Notes: generated by a model from the sequence alone, not told the origin. DNA of 64,000 nt from Serripes groenlandicus (GCA_031761405.1 JASEVX010000007.1:58673803-58737802), one strand, 5' to 3'. Counted from the stretch's first letter, positions 52,001-57,025 are shown. Numbers and translations are program-made.

Positions 52001-54946
52001 ACATACTGGCAAAAAGAAATTGCTCAGTTTGTTACAATGTTTTCAAAAGACGTCTAGCTACTGCAGGGGCTTTCAGAAAGCATCTATATGTGAGAAAGGG
52101 TTAATTGATTGATTGATTGGGGTTTAACGCCATTTTTAACAATTTCTCAGTTATATCACGGCGGCCAGTTCACCTACTCATGCATTTCCTGGTTTTCTCA
52201 CACCAGTACTCCACACAACAATCTTCCCAAGCAACTGGCTGCTTTTCCACATAGACTTAGCCCATTGGTGGAAGAGGAATGACGCATGTCACATTGACTT
52301 TTGTCAATCCTCGGAAAGGAAGTTGGCCGAGCCGGGATTCGAACTCACAACCCCTGGATTGACAGCCCGCGTCGCTACCGACTGAGCTACCGGGGCTCGG
52401 CGGGAAAGGGTTAAAGAAATGTCCTAATATTTCATATGCCCGTCCATGAAGTCTGCTTCTGTGACTAATTTATGAACAGGCTGCATGGGAGCACAGCTTG
52501 ATCGTGAACCACTTGTCGTCAGTTCCCTTCTTTTTGTTTTACCTAGAGCAGTGCTCATATGTTTCTGGTTGAGAAAAGTAACCACGTTTTCATGATTTAT
52601 TTACAGCATGATGAAAGAATAGGCCATCCTGAGTCCCCACTTCACCGATCTAACACAGTACCTACTAAAGATTTCCACGGAGAAAGGGAGATTGCCTCGG
52701 CTTATCTGAGTCCAACACATAGCAGGTAAGTCCACCCATTTCACCATGAGTTATTTAACCTTTTCCCTCGTACAATCTGGCTCGAAATGATCAAGTAGAA
52801 AATGTAGAAAATCTCCATTATTGATAGTATGATTATTGAAAAGAGTTTATATTATTATGGCAAATGGAGGAATTATTCATTATGAGCAATTTTTTCTCCA
52901 TTTTGTCACAATGATTTCAATAGTCGTCTGCTGCAGAGGCGTCAGAAAGTGTCTCTATGTGGGAAAGTATTAAAGATATTACAAAGTTGACAGTTTACCT
53001 GTTTTGATGTTGTTTAATGTTATACTTGCTTACTTTGTAAACATTTTAAGAAAAAGTACAACATACAACAACATTGTTGTATAATTAAATTACATTGCGT
53101 TTAGATTCCTAGTTGAAAAATTATCAATCAAGTATAAATTACATTTCTCAGCAATTTCCTCTTTTCCCTATTGTTGTCTGACATAAAGGCCTTAAATATA
53201 GATTATTTCTAGAAATGAATGTATAATTATTGGTTAGACTTAAACAAATTGTGGTAAAAGGAGGAATTGCTAATTAAGAGCAAATTCCTTTTTCCACAGC
53301 GTTTTCAAAAGTCTTCTTGTGTAGTTGCGTCAACATGATAGGAAGATTGATTGATGCCAAATGCACCGTATGATGCAATTATCAGACTTCATAATTGAAA
53401 ACTGCTATTATAATACTTTTGATTTTTCAGCCCCTCCTTGGAAGCTGGTTACCGGCCCAACTCCGTTTACTCTACACAGTACCGGAACCAAACATATCCA
53501 ACCCTGTCTAGTCGTAGCACATCGCAGATCAGTTCACAAAGTGACTTTGATAAACCTGGGGGAAATTTGAGATTAGAAGGAAGTTTAGACAGCGGATTTA
53601 GTTCTACGAATAATATGTACAATGTGAACTCGCGTAGAACTTCTAAATATGAAAGTAATCAAGATTTGAATTCCACAGGAGAGCCTCATTATGAAACTTT
53701 AGATAATGTATTTGATAACAGGTTAACTTTGCAACCAAAACAAAATAATGTGGACGGTAGTTTAAGAAAGATGCAAAATTATGGTAGTTTAGAAAGGAAT
53801 CTTAAGAAACGAAACAATCGAGAGTATGAAAGAAAGCATAGTGACACTGATACGAGTAATGATAATGCCCCTTCCAAATTTGGTAAGAGGACATCACAAT
53901 CGGAATATGATCTGTCAACAAAAGGTCGAGATAATTTTATAGCGTCGCATGAGACTGACTTTCCATTACCTAGATACGGGTATAGTCGGAATGGGAATAC
54001 GTTTGCCCCGAGTAGAATGGATAGACTGAGTGAGAGAAGCGAATCCACATCAAGTCGTGTTATAGAGCTACCTGTCTCTCATACAACAGTAACTCAATAT
54101 GACGGAGATAATAGGGACTCCGATTTCCAATCACAATCTCGCCTAGCGTGGCAGGATTCTGCAGAAGCTGAACCCTCGCCCATTGTTAGGAGCCCGAGTA
54201 AAAAGATAAACAATGAACATGCCAACACGGGTGACGAGGAGCACCCGGGTATGTGTTATAGTCCTAGAGATTACGAGGGGTCAAGGGGACCGCCCCCTCC
54301 TAAACCCCCACACACGGAACATAGTGTTAAATACATGGACACCCCCCCAAACCTACCAATGCCCCAGTCTAGTAAAATTGTGACAGTCGCCAAAATGTCA
54401 CCCAGTGTTGAAGTGTCAAAACCTTTTGAAATGAAAGATTTTTATAAATACAGTGAAAAATTACGTCGACAGAGATTAGTTGAACAATATCATCAAGCTC
54501 TTGTAGGACGCAGACCAAGTGGTTCTTCACAACATTCTTCAGAAAGTGATGGACATTCTTCCTATCGCTCCCAGAATCGTGGAACGCCAGGAAGTCAATA
54601 TCGTAGTTCAAGCTCGTCATCTCCATTTGGTTCTCCCGTGTCATCTCGACACATGCCAGTAAATCATCCATATTCCTCACAAAATAACACTCCAGGAGAG
54701 AATGTCGGATTTACGGGTGAAAGGTCTAATGTGTCGTCTAGCACGTCCACGTCCTATGAACAAGGCGTCAGTACAACCACGTCACGTGTACAGTACACAA
54801 TTCAAGCTCAAAGTGGGCGGGTCCTCTACAAGGCTCAACATCAAACCAGTCGGCACACCCATTATACACCACCCACTTCCATGAAATGTGAACCAGTCAA
54901 ACCCGTAAAATCAACCAACCTACATGATACACCATCATCGAGGTGA
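22010..54946 (+). CDS. FRMD4A-like: CUPID-domain cytohesin adaptor (FRMD4A/INAVA/CCDC120-like), whole gene model
   Basis: This multi-exon gene encodes a scaffold-type protein. Family members bind cytohesin Arf-GEFs through the CUPID coiled-coil domain and act at epithelial junctions. Seen here: a coiled-coil stretch (KARREALEEILKKRTEELK), then ELTGHLP, GEEPPQIRRRVGTAF and an ITNAAHKLAS helix, in the order found in FRMD4A and INAVA; the match to FRMD4A as I recall it is closest. Exons are 29117-29255 or 22010-22028 (alternative starts), 33355-33488, 35883-36005, 36924-37067, 38017-38098, 45031-45066 (cassette), 49097-49164, 51231-51236 (microexon), 52607-52725 and 53431-54946. All boundaries are AG/GT and all phases fit: 788 residues with both cassettes, 774 without. 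A short form stops at 38625 (382 residues from 29117). FERM exons, which FRMD4A has, are not seen; they may lie further upstream or be absent, as in INAVA and CCDC120. Introns are packed with P1 repeats. Confidence 0.85.
22065..23517. repeat. Tandem duplication of a ~735-bp unit in the first intron
   Basis: Copy 1 (about 22065-22797) and copy 2 (about 22801-23517) are near identical, both running from 'atgtcaaattgatagataaa' to 'ttaactttaatgatc'. Differences are a few substitutions and small indels. The unit starts only 37 bases after the candidate donor at 22029. No coding potential is visible. Confidence 0.85.
23556..26330. repeat. Segmental tandem triplication carrying P1-derived elements
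   Basis: Three successive units start near 23556, 24261 and 25297 with 'ttgcttcaattac' and 'aataattaattgcaacaatg'. Units 2 and 3 carry an extra ~330-bp 3' part, including 'gtgcaaag' and 'cttcagaagaaaattgttac', so the spacings are about 705 and 1035 bp. Each unit holds a degenerate P1 element (24072-24255, 24773-24955, 25828-26012). The beginning of a second P1 copy is cut off at the unit 2/3 junction (25230-25288), whereas it is complete at 26307-26524 after unit 3. Confidence 0.8.
26307..26524 (+). repeat. P1 element, complete
   Basis: Left flank CTAA, right flank TTAA. The core is symmetric, 'aggataaattgctcattgtg'. Confidence 0.8.
26955..27173 (-). repeat. P1 element lacking the left terminus
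   Basis: Starts 'atacgacaattctgcagcag' without CCCTTTCCC. The rest matches the consensus to TTAA. Confidence 0.78.
27266..27501. repeat. Two truncated P1 copies fused
   Basis: A plus-oriented core fragment (27266-27331) joins the inner part and right end of a minus-oriented copy (27332-27501). Confidence 0.7.
27502..29116. other. Repeat-poor stretch before the main first exon
   Basis: About 1.6 kb without P1, SINE or other recognised repeats, which is rare in this window. It holds ATTGG motifs at about 28920-28975. It may include the promoter and 5' UTR of the exon at 29117. Confidence 0.35.
29117..29255 (+). CDS. FRMD4A-like: First coding exon of the CUPID gene (main candidate start)
   Basis: An open frame begins at ATG 29117 (A at -3, in-frame stop at 29102-29104) and encodes 46 residues, starting MPSESLSIILGDLNNVFSDE and ending IIDIKS. 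The donor is CAG|GTAGGG at 29256, in phase 1. Joining to 33355 gives IKS-V-NFDPADTAKV without a break. The short acidic N-terminus resembles INAVA in layout, which also begins with a brief leader before the coiled coil. An acceptor-like AG at 29097-29098 does not give an open frame from the 22010 exon, so this behaves as an independent first coding exon. Confidence 0.7.
29446..29610 (-). repeat. P1 element, internally shortened
   Basis: Both termini are present, but the spacer and part of the core are missing. Confidence 0.65.
29953..30182 (+). repeat. P1 element, complete
   Basis: TTAA on both sides and close to the family consensus. Confidence 0.88.
30195..30355 (-). repeat. Hairpin family H2, copy 1
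   Basis: The inner hairpin 'tatgttgtgggtacttaaaa' / 'ttttgagtacccacaacata' is followed by outer sequence ending 'ctatctagtcctgactcgg', the reverse of the outer end of the other two copies. Confidence 0.6.
30938..31071 (+). repeat. P1 right part
   Basis: Starts in the core ('cgtgcaatttctccttttgc') and ends GGGAAAAGGTTAA. Confidence 0.75.
31226..31392 (+). repeat. P1 element with near-perfect core palindrome
   Basis: The segment 31271-31356 is an almost perfect palindrome centred on 'gctcatcgtgagc'. The asymmetric spacer is missing and the right terminus is lost. Confidence 0.72.
31625..31850 (+). repeat. P1 element lacking the left terminus
   Basis: Starts near TAGACGCTTTATGATGCC. Right end GAGGGAAAGGGTTAA. 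Confidence 0.78.
31851..32938. other. Intron sequence without recognised features
   Basis: About 1.1 kb lying between P1 copies. No exon with proper splice sites was found. Confidence 0.35.
32939..33165 (+). repeat. P1 element, complete
   Basis: TTAA on both sides. One terminus reads CCCATTCCC. Confidence 0.83.
33355..33488 (+). CDS. FRMD4A-like: CUPID domain exon 1 (coiled coil)
   Basis: Acceptor TTTTCAG precedes 33355 and donor GTAGGT follows 33488. The exon encodes NFDPADTAKVQREMYSALKA and then a charged heptad-type helix, ending KLLCIKEG. FRMD4A has a closely similar helix directly before its ELTG motif. It enters in phase 1 and leaves in phase 0. A P1 palindrome begins only 39 bases after the exon end. 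Confidence 0.88.
33528..33740 (-). repeat. P1 element 39 bp after CUPID exon 1
   Basis: TTAA on both sides. One half of the inner hairpin is shortened. Confidence 0.84.
33823..34010 (+). repeat. P1 element, diverged
   Basis: Termini CCCTTTCCCTCATA and GTGGGAAAGG are kept. A poly-A run replaces part of the core. Confidence 0.62.
35052..35098 (+). repeat. Short C-rich tandem repeat
   Basis: 'cccctccataccccacc' is repeated twice, with one strand almost free of G. Confidence 0.7.
35141..35230 (+). repeat. ~36-bp AT-rich tandem repeat, three units
   Basis: 'aataatggtttttaaattaa' and 'atgttgcataa' recur three times with small changes. Confidence 0.7.
35402..35632 (+). repeat. P1 element, complete
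   Basis: TTAA on both sides and close to the family consensus. Confidence 0.88.
35640..35790. repeat. P1 fragments
   Basis: A right end (to 35697) and a separate core ('ggcaaaaggagaaattg' and 'aatttctccttttgcc') lie 90 bases before CUPID exon 2. Confidence 0.6.
35883..36005 (+). CDS. FRMD4A-like: CUPID domain exon 2 (ELTGHLP, RRRVGTAF)
   Basis: The exon has 41 codons in phase 0-0, with acceptor TTTCAG and donor GTAAGA. It encodes ELTGHLPAETPLAVGEEPPQ followed by IRRRVGTAF, the most conserved block of the domain. FRMD4A and INAVA have ELTG.LP..YPL.PGE..P.VRRR.G in the same place. Confidence 0.9.
36706..36846 (-). repeat. P1 left part before CUPID exon 3
   Basis: Runs from CCCTTTGCCACATTCGAC to the first core arm and stops 77 bases before the exon. 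Confidence 0.68.
36924..37067 (+). CDS. FRMD4A-like: CUPID domain exon 3 (second helix)
   Basis: The exon has 48 codons in phase 0-0, with acceptor TTTTTAG and donor GTAATT. It encodes an acidic start (DDEIKTLEMEVDLQKQ), then ITNAAHKLASDKTVSRF and a basic run RKQRRHSFMKAQTK. The order matches QITEAARRLAS and RKQRK in vertebrate relatives. P1 fragments lie on both sides (36706-36846 and 37089-37222). Confidence 0.9.
37089..37222 (-). repeat. P1 fragments after CUPID exon 3
   Basis: 'acccgttacctcattcaaca' and 'gttgaaaacattgtgacaaa' are P1-like. The fragment starts about 22 bases after the exon. Confidence 0.5.
37245..37438 (+). repeat. Hairpin family H2, copy 2
   Basis: A near-perfect inner hairpin ('gatgtgggtactcaaaagaa' / 'ttcttttgagtacccacatc') lies between the outer parts 'ccccacaatatctctcttat' and 'ccttatctagagctctgat'. 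It lies in the intron after CUPID exon 3. Confidence 0.75.
37706..37934 (+). repeat. P1 element, decayed right half
   Basis: The left half is close to consensus. The right half is diverged but ends GGGTTAA. Confidence 0.68.
38017..38625 (+). CDS. FRMD4A-like: CUPID domain end with alternative short C-terminus (ETAV)
   Basis: Acceptor TTTTACAG precedes LKEMEKRMRELRKG, the end of the conserved domain. The frame stays open for 202 codons and stops at TAG 38623-38625, giving a Ser- and Arg-rich tail that ends KETAV. The terminal T-A-V fits a class I PDZ ligand. A consensus donor (G|GTACGT) at 38099 lets the first 82 bases act as an internal exon in phase 1, which fits the exons at 45031 and 49097. 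The part 38099-38625 would then be skipped in the long form. Codon use stays coherent to the stop, which argues for a real terminal exon. Confidence 0.82.
   Translation, partial: LKEMEKRMRELRKGDIPASPLSTAKYDGTYGVGGTDRSFCDDTYVNRLPKSRQNHTSISNRLSRSFRERNLLKYHKLIDIRVKSDRNSSVLTDCSLDESGVVFESRLADSRLADHSRSSLNSTGSSDAESYKISNDSLYHSSYKYIPEETLDPSFLTPPPVLKRREKTCMSPNTRRSKRASWHHTLFQKSPQVSRANKETAV
38626..39619 (+). other. Probable 3' UTR of the short isoform with poly(A) signal
   Basis: After the stop at 38625 about 1 kb of AT-rich non-coding sequence leads to AATAAA at 39614-39619. It contains an internally deleted P1 element at 38778-38922. The extent is inferred from the signal only. Confidence 0.4.
38778..38922 (-). 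repeat. P1 element with internal deletion
   Basis: The core hairpin is missing. It lies in the presumed 3' UTR of the short isoform. Confidence 0.65.
40013..40208 (-). repeat. P1 element
   Basis: TTAA on both sides, slightly shortened, with a strong core. Confidence 0.8.
40421..40640 (-). repeat. P1 element, decayed
   Basis: The left TTAA and the inner 'attgtggcaaaaggagaaat' are visible. The ends are eroded. Confidence 0.55.
41460..41503 (+). repeat. SINE fragment
   Basis: Only a B-box-like part ('gggttgattcccagtc') and 'atatcaaagatttt' remain, directly before a P1 fragment. Confidence 0.3.
41504..41561 (-). repeat. P1 left end fragment
   Basis: TTAACCCTTTCCCACATAC and about 40 further bases, cut by the TTAA of the next copy. 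Confidence 0.6.
41562..41790 (-). repeat. P1 element, complete
   Basis: TTAA on both sides and close to the family consensus. Confidence 0.88.
41807..41933 (-). repeat. P1 right part, decayed
   Basis: Core 'tatcatgagcaatttctcca' and 'gcagaggcatcagaaggcat'. Confidence 0.55.
42110..42276 (-). repeat. P1 element, shortened
   Basis: 'acaacaattctgcagcagac' to 'ctacatgtggcaaaag'. The second core arm is missing. Confidence 0.6.
42290..43009. other. Intron sequence without recognised features
   Basis: AT-rich, without P1 or SINE motifs and without a convincing exon. Confidence 0.3.
43010..43276 (+). mobile_element. SINE S2 copy with decayed head
   Basis: It shows 'cagctcggccaaca', the central block 'ccaatggggtaacactctgt', 'aaagcagccagttgcttgga', 'gtgtggagtactggtg' and the tail 'taaaccccaatcaat'. 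The A-box is not recognisable. Confidence 0.6.
43489..44352. repeat. 88-bp direct repeats flanking a LINE
   Basis: 43489-43576 and 44265-44352 are both 88 bp and differ at about two positions ('gagtcacacgc' versus 'gagttacatgc'). They enclose exactly a 5'-truncated LINE and read as an unusually long target-site duplication. Confidence 0.8.
43577..44264 (-). mobile_element. 5'-truncated LINE (non-LTR retrotransposon) 3' end
   Basis: On the minus strand a decayed frame encodes CSNDKEDECHVILKCAMYED, the Cys/His type block found at the C-terminus of many LINE polymerases. A later piece reads YDLIRLCAKTRFKILQERNN before a stop. A non-coding 3' UTR with AATAAA follows. In-frame stops occur between the two pieces. 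The same tail recurs at 50300-50560. Confidence 0.75.
44404..44623 (-). repeat. P1 element
   Basis: TTAA on both sides. Left terminus CCCATCCCCC. Confidence 0.78.
45031..45066 (+). CDS. FRMD4A-like: 36-nt cassette exon (DQSVKSLGLTDS)
   Basis: A 36-base segment lies between TTACTTTTAG and a GTTAGT donor. It enters and leaves in phase 1, so inclusion or skipping keeps the frame between 38098 and 49097. With inclusion the protein reads KYD-DQSVKSLGLTDS-DSEMVSPAQSP. Vertebrate FRMD4A has a similar Ser/acidic stretch after the CUPID domain. The donor is slightly weak (GTTAGT), which suits an optional exon. Confidence 0.6.
45125..45327 (+). repeat. P1 element, 58 bp after the cassette exon
   Basis: TTAA on the left. 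The left arm is shortened and the right end is GGGAACGGGTTAT. Confidence 0.75.
45392..45621 (-). repeat. P1 element, complete, nested in an older copy
   Basis: TTAA on both sides. Upstream 45331-45391 is the left part of an older copy that it interrupts. Confidence 0.85.
45629..45801 (+). repeat. P1 element, left terminus missing
   Basis: Core 'ggagaactgctaattttagc' and the right end GGGGGAAAGGGTTAT. Confidence 0.65.
46045..46464 (+). repeat. Two P1 copies
   Basis: A decayed copy (46045-46203) is followed by a better one (46260-46464) with core 'ggcaaaaggagaaatgtcta' and right TTAA. Confidence 0.65.
46465..46871. other. No recognisable feature
   Basis: AT-rich intron sequence. Confidence 0.3.
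46872..47094 (+). repeat. P1 element, complete
   Basis: TTAA on both sides. Left terminus CCATTTCCC. Confidence 0.85.
47134..47318 (+). repeat. P1 element, diverged
   Basis: The left TTAA is present. The second core arm is eroded and the right end is GTGAAAGGGTGAA. Confidence 0.62.
47500..47712 (-). repeat. P1 element, decayed
   Basis: 'tatctgcagcagacgacttt' and a weak core are visible. Both termini are lost. Confidence 0.5.
47936..48166 (-). repeat. P1 element
   Basis: TTAA on both sides. The interior is diverged. Confidence 0.76.
48167..49096. other. Intron sequence without recognised features
   Basis: About 0.9 kb lying before exon 49097-49164. No P1 or SINE motifs. Confidence 0.3.
49097..49164 (+). 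CDS. FRMD4A-like: Internal exon (SEMVSPAQSPMVPRGPRSNY)
   Basis: Acceptor TTTTCAG precedes 49097 and donor GTAAAC follows 49164. Length 68 takes phase 1 to phase 0. It encodes SEMVSPAQSPMVPRGPRSNY plus QQ, proline- and serine-rich linker sequence like that after the CUPID domain in FRMD4A. A P1 element begins 12 bases downstream. Confidence 0.75.
49176..49326 (-). repeat. P1 left part, 12 bp after an exon
   Basis: Runs from ACCTTTCCCACATAC to the first core arm and then directly to 'gaaaggg'. Confidence 0.68.
49329..49760 (+). repeat. P1 element split by the 'tatgcccccgg' repeat
   Basis: P1 core at 49370-49449 and spacer-like sequence at 49713-49760. The right end is replaced by the next P1. 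Confidence 0.55.
49450..49712 (+). repeat. Dispersed 'tatgcccccgg...cttgtt' element within P1
   Basis: It begins 'tatgcccccggaatcaccga', continues with a tgtc-rich microsatellite (about 49496-49530) and 'cttgacttttgacctagatg', and ends 'cacaaacacatcttgtt'. Elements of this kind are familiar from bivalve genomes. P1-derived sequence lies on both sides. Confidence 0.65.
49761..49991 (+). repeat. P1 element, complete
   Basis: TTAA on both sides and close to the family consensus. Confidence 0.87.
50110..50264 (+). repeat. P1 element, shortened
   Basis: 'ctgcagcagacaacttttgc' leads directly to the spacer. The core is deleted. Confidence 0.58.
50300..50560 (+). mobile_element. LINE 3' tail, second copy
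   Basis: 'gcataaaaaatctgcgatag' through 'gagacttaaataaag' matches the 3' UTR of the LINE at 43577-44264 in opposite orientation. Only the 3'-most part remains. Confidence 0.65.
50665..50878 (+). repeat. P1 element
   Basis: The left TTAA is present. The core loop is very short. Confidence 0.7.
50952..51182 (+). repeat. P1 element, complete, 48 bp before the microexon
   Basis: TTAA on both sides. Right end GTGAGAAAGGG. Confidence 0.86.
51231..51236 (+). CDS. FRMD4A-like: Candidate 6-nt microexon (Asp-Asn)
   Basis: GACAAT is framed by CCTTTTGTCATTGCAG and a perfect GTAAGT donor. Six bases in phase 0-0 fit exactly between exons 49097-49164 and 52607-52725, adding DN between YQQ and HDERIG. A P1 palindrome ends 48 bases upstream. 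Splice-site quality and frame fit support it, but a chance occurrence cannot be excluded from sequence alone. Confidence 0.55.
51361..51577 (-). repeat. P1 element
   Basis: Left flank ATAA, right flank TTAA. The core is partly eroded. Confidence 0.74.
51885..52104 (-). repeat. P1 element with a SINE at its right end
   Basis: TTAA on both sides. The right terminus is duplicated at 52402-52414 by the SINE insertion. Confidence 0.8.
52105..52401 (-). mobile_element. Full-length SINE S2 in the end of a P1 element
   Basis: On the minus strand it begins 'gccccggtagctcagtcggt', with B-box GAGTTCGAATCCC. The central block comes next and the tail is 'ggcgttaaaccccaatcaat' plus 'caat' repeats. It is flanked by 'gagaaagggttaa' (52092-52104) and 'gggaaagggttaa' (52402-52414), a 13-bp target duplication with one mismatch at the P1 terminus. 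Confidence 0.82.
52607..52725 (+). CDS. FRMD4A-like: Internal exon (HDERIGHPESPLHRSNTVPT)
   Basis: Acceptor ATTTACAG precedes 52607 and donor GTAAGT follows 52725. The 119 bases take phase 0 to phase 2. It encodes HDERIGHPESPLHRSNTVPT followed by a segment ending SAYLSPTHS. No domain is recognised; SP and RSNT motifs could be phosphorylation or 14-3-3 type sites (inference). Confidence 0.8.
52755..52973 (-). repeat. P1 element, 29 bp after exon 52607-52725
   Basis: TTAA on both sides. Right end GTGGGAAAGTA. Confidence 0.76.
53190..53337 (-). repeat. P1 element, decayed
   Basis: Core 'gaggaattgctaattaagag'. The termini are lost. It lies about 90 bases before the large exon. Confidence 0.5.
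53431..54946 (+). CDS. FRMD4A-like: Large C-terminal exon, Ser/Pro-rich tail
   Basis: Acceptor GATTTTTCAG precedes 53431 and the exon enters in phase 2, giving SPSLEAGYRPNSVYSTQYRN. About 500 residues follow, rich in Ser, Asn, Arg and Tyr. There is a proline-rich stretch (RGPPPPKPPH, about 280 residues in) that could bind SH3 or WW domains, and one helical charged block (FEMKDFYKYSEKLRRQRLVE). The rest looks disordered. The stop TGA is at 54944-54946. A consensus donor AG|GTGAGG overlaps it (exon end 54942), so some transcripts may splice onward past the stop. Confidence 0.85.
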
Positions 54947-55169
54947 GGATGAAACACAGTCCACAGAGCAGAGCAGCATCAGATGTGACAACATTGTGAT
55001 TTATTGATTGACCTTGACCTTTGATTATTGATATGAATAGAAAAATGTGAAGTTGAAATGATGTGAAGTTAGTCGCGAGCTTTATGTGCCAAACAGTACA
55101 GTCCTATGTGTGTTATGAGGGTTTAACCATGTATTAAATCTAACTTTTAATAACTTATTATTAAAACAA
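54947..55169 (+). other. Downstream of the long isoform: 3' UTR or intron
   Basis: This is non-coding, AT-rich sequence directly after the TGA. No AATAAA with a convincing context is seen before the next P1 element, so transcript end and onward splicing cannot be told apart. Confidence 0.3.
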
Positions 55170-55352
55170 TTATCCCTTCTCACAAACATTATCAGCAGCA
55201 GACAAATTTGGGATTATTGAGGCAAAAATATGAACATTTTCTATATATGGATGTATCATTAATGAACAAAGTTGAAAAACGTTTTACAATGTTTTCAAAA
55301 GTTCTCTGCTGCAGATGTGTCAAAATGCGGTGGGATTTATCAGGGAAATGGT
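55170..55352 (-). repeat. P1 element, decayed
   Basis: 'tcagcagcagacaaatttgg' and 'gttctctgctgcagatgtgt' mark the two arms. The core is missing. Confidence 0.6.
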
Positions 55353-55544
55353 TTAATAATTTTTAACGTTTTAACACTTAACTCGAAACAACCATGTGTA
55401 AATGTAGAGTACGGTTGCATTCTTTTGTCAAGTCGTATTTTATAATATTTGCACAAGTCAAAATGGTTTACTGTACAATGTTTCTAATGATTATACTTGT
55501 TTGTTGCTTGCATGATGGTACCTTTTTTGGAAAGTATAGCAGAG

Positions 55545-55740
55545 GTCCAAATAAGGAGGGGTTTGCAGCTCTTTTCCCCACAATATCTCTCTTATTATCC
55601 AACCAAACCCTATGTTGGAGGTACTCAAAAGAATCGTCTCATTGAAACGATTCTTTGAGTATCCACAACGTAGGGTTAACGGATAAAAAAAGGATTTTAG
55701 AACAAGCAAAGCGGTCCTTATCTAGAGCTCTGATGTATAC
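55545..55740 (+). repeat. Hairpin family H2, copy 3
   Basis: It has the same layout as 37245-37438: 'ccccacaatatctctcttat', a hairpin with 'ggtactcaaaagaatcgtct', and the outer end 'ccttatctagagctctgatg'. Confidence 0.75.
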
Positions 55741-55799
55741 CTCTTTTGTTACTAATCATTTATTGCTAGTTGAAAAAGGGTTTGTTATATTATGTACAA

Positions 55800-56240
55800 T
55801 TAACCCTTTCCCTCATATAGATGCTTTCTGACGCCTCAAGGAATCCGCTGTGGTTAGGGTCGGGGATTTCGAAATCGGGTGTCCCGGGTTCGATCCCCAG
55901 TCGCGGCACTACGGTCATGGTGGAGTGCCCTTGGGCGAGGCACATTTTCTAGCCTAGTACTGCTTTGTTTACCCAGGGATCATGAATAAGTGAACTGTCG
56001 CCGTGATATAACTGAAATATTGTTGAAAGCGGCGTAAAACCCCAATAAATAAATAAATTTCTGACGCCTCTGCAGCAGACGGCTCTTTAAAAACATAGTG
56101 ACGAGCAATTTCACCTTTTGCCACAATGTTTTCCACTTTTAGTCGTAGGATATCCATTCAATAATGGAGACTTTCTTTTTTTTGACAAAATATGTTCAAA
56201 GTCGTCTGCTGCAGAATTGTCGTATGAGGGAAAGGGTTAA
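55800..56240 (+). repeat. P1 element interrupted by a SINE
   Basis: TTAA on both sides, split at 'tttctgacgcctc' by the SINE at 55838-56057. The first core arm is partly deleted. Confidence 0.85.
55838..56057 (+). mobile_element. SINE with 13-bp target duplication inside P1
   Basis: The head has B-box GGTTCGATCCCC. The tail 'gtgatataactgaaatattg' runs into 'aaccccaataaataaataaa'. Perfect copies of 'tttctgacgcctc' flank it (55825-55837 and 56058-56070). These are P1 sequence present once in other copies. The central S2 block is absent, so this is a third head type. Confidence 0.85.
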
Positions 56241-56351
56241 CAATGAAAACATTGTTGGAAAACCGTTGCTCAGTCCTTTACCTGTCAATAGATTCCTTCC
56301 AAATATTGTTCAACCGTTTGCCAGGTATGATATTTTTAAATTCTTTATTTT

Positions 56352-56626
56352 TTAACCCTTTTCCACATACAACAAATCTGCAGCCGACAACTTTGAAAAC
56401 ACCTGACTGAAATATGGAAATACTCTTTAAATAAAAATGTATTGGATAGAGTTGAAAATAAAATATTGCAATTTCTCCTCTTGCAACAATGTTTTCAACA
56501 TTATGGGAAGATAATTTTTAATTGAGTTAATTTTTTTTGTCAATTTTCTTTTTTCCCACAATGTTTTCAAATTTCATCTCTTGAAGATGCATCAAAAGTT
56601 GGCTGTATCTGGTAAGCGGTAAATAA
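56352..56626 (-). repeat. P1 element, diverged
   Basis: The left end has TTAACCC. The interior is rearranged and the right end is weak. Confidence 0.58.
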
Positions 56627-56639
56627 TTTCAAAGGGGCA

Positions 56640-57025
56640 TCTTCTACAGCTGCGTAACGTAAGTTTTGTGAGAGCTAGGTTGGGGCACTAATTGGTAGAT
56701 GGCCGTCGTATGTGTATGTGTGTGTTTGTGTTTGGCTTTGCTTACTCTTCTTGTCCTCTTTGGGTTGGTTTTCAGCTCGTCTGCTTTTCTATACCATGTC
56801 GTCTACGTCGTCACAAAACTTTAACCTTACCTCATAAAGTTCTCAAAAACTTTTCAACATTTTCAAATGAAACTTGGTACACATGTTTTTTTGAACATTA
56901 TGCTTGTTGATACCAAGTCCCATAACCGTTGCTTTAATAATTATTCAGAAATGCATGCCCCTTTTTCAACTTAGAAAAAAGCAGACGAGCCTTGGTGATG
57001 GCTTGCGGCGCTCTTGTTTATTTCA
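56640..57025 (+). repeat. Dispersed element ending 'ggcgctcttgtt'
   Basis: 'cagctcgtctgcttttctat' near the start and 'gcagacgagccttggtgatg' near the end are partly complementary. The internal part 'tgaaacttggtacacatgtt' is typical of mollusc interspersed repeats. No coding sequence. Confidence 0.5.

Noticed and set aside
53779..54048. An 89-codon minus-strand frame
   Set aside because: It is a shadow of the large C-terminal exon.
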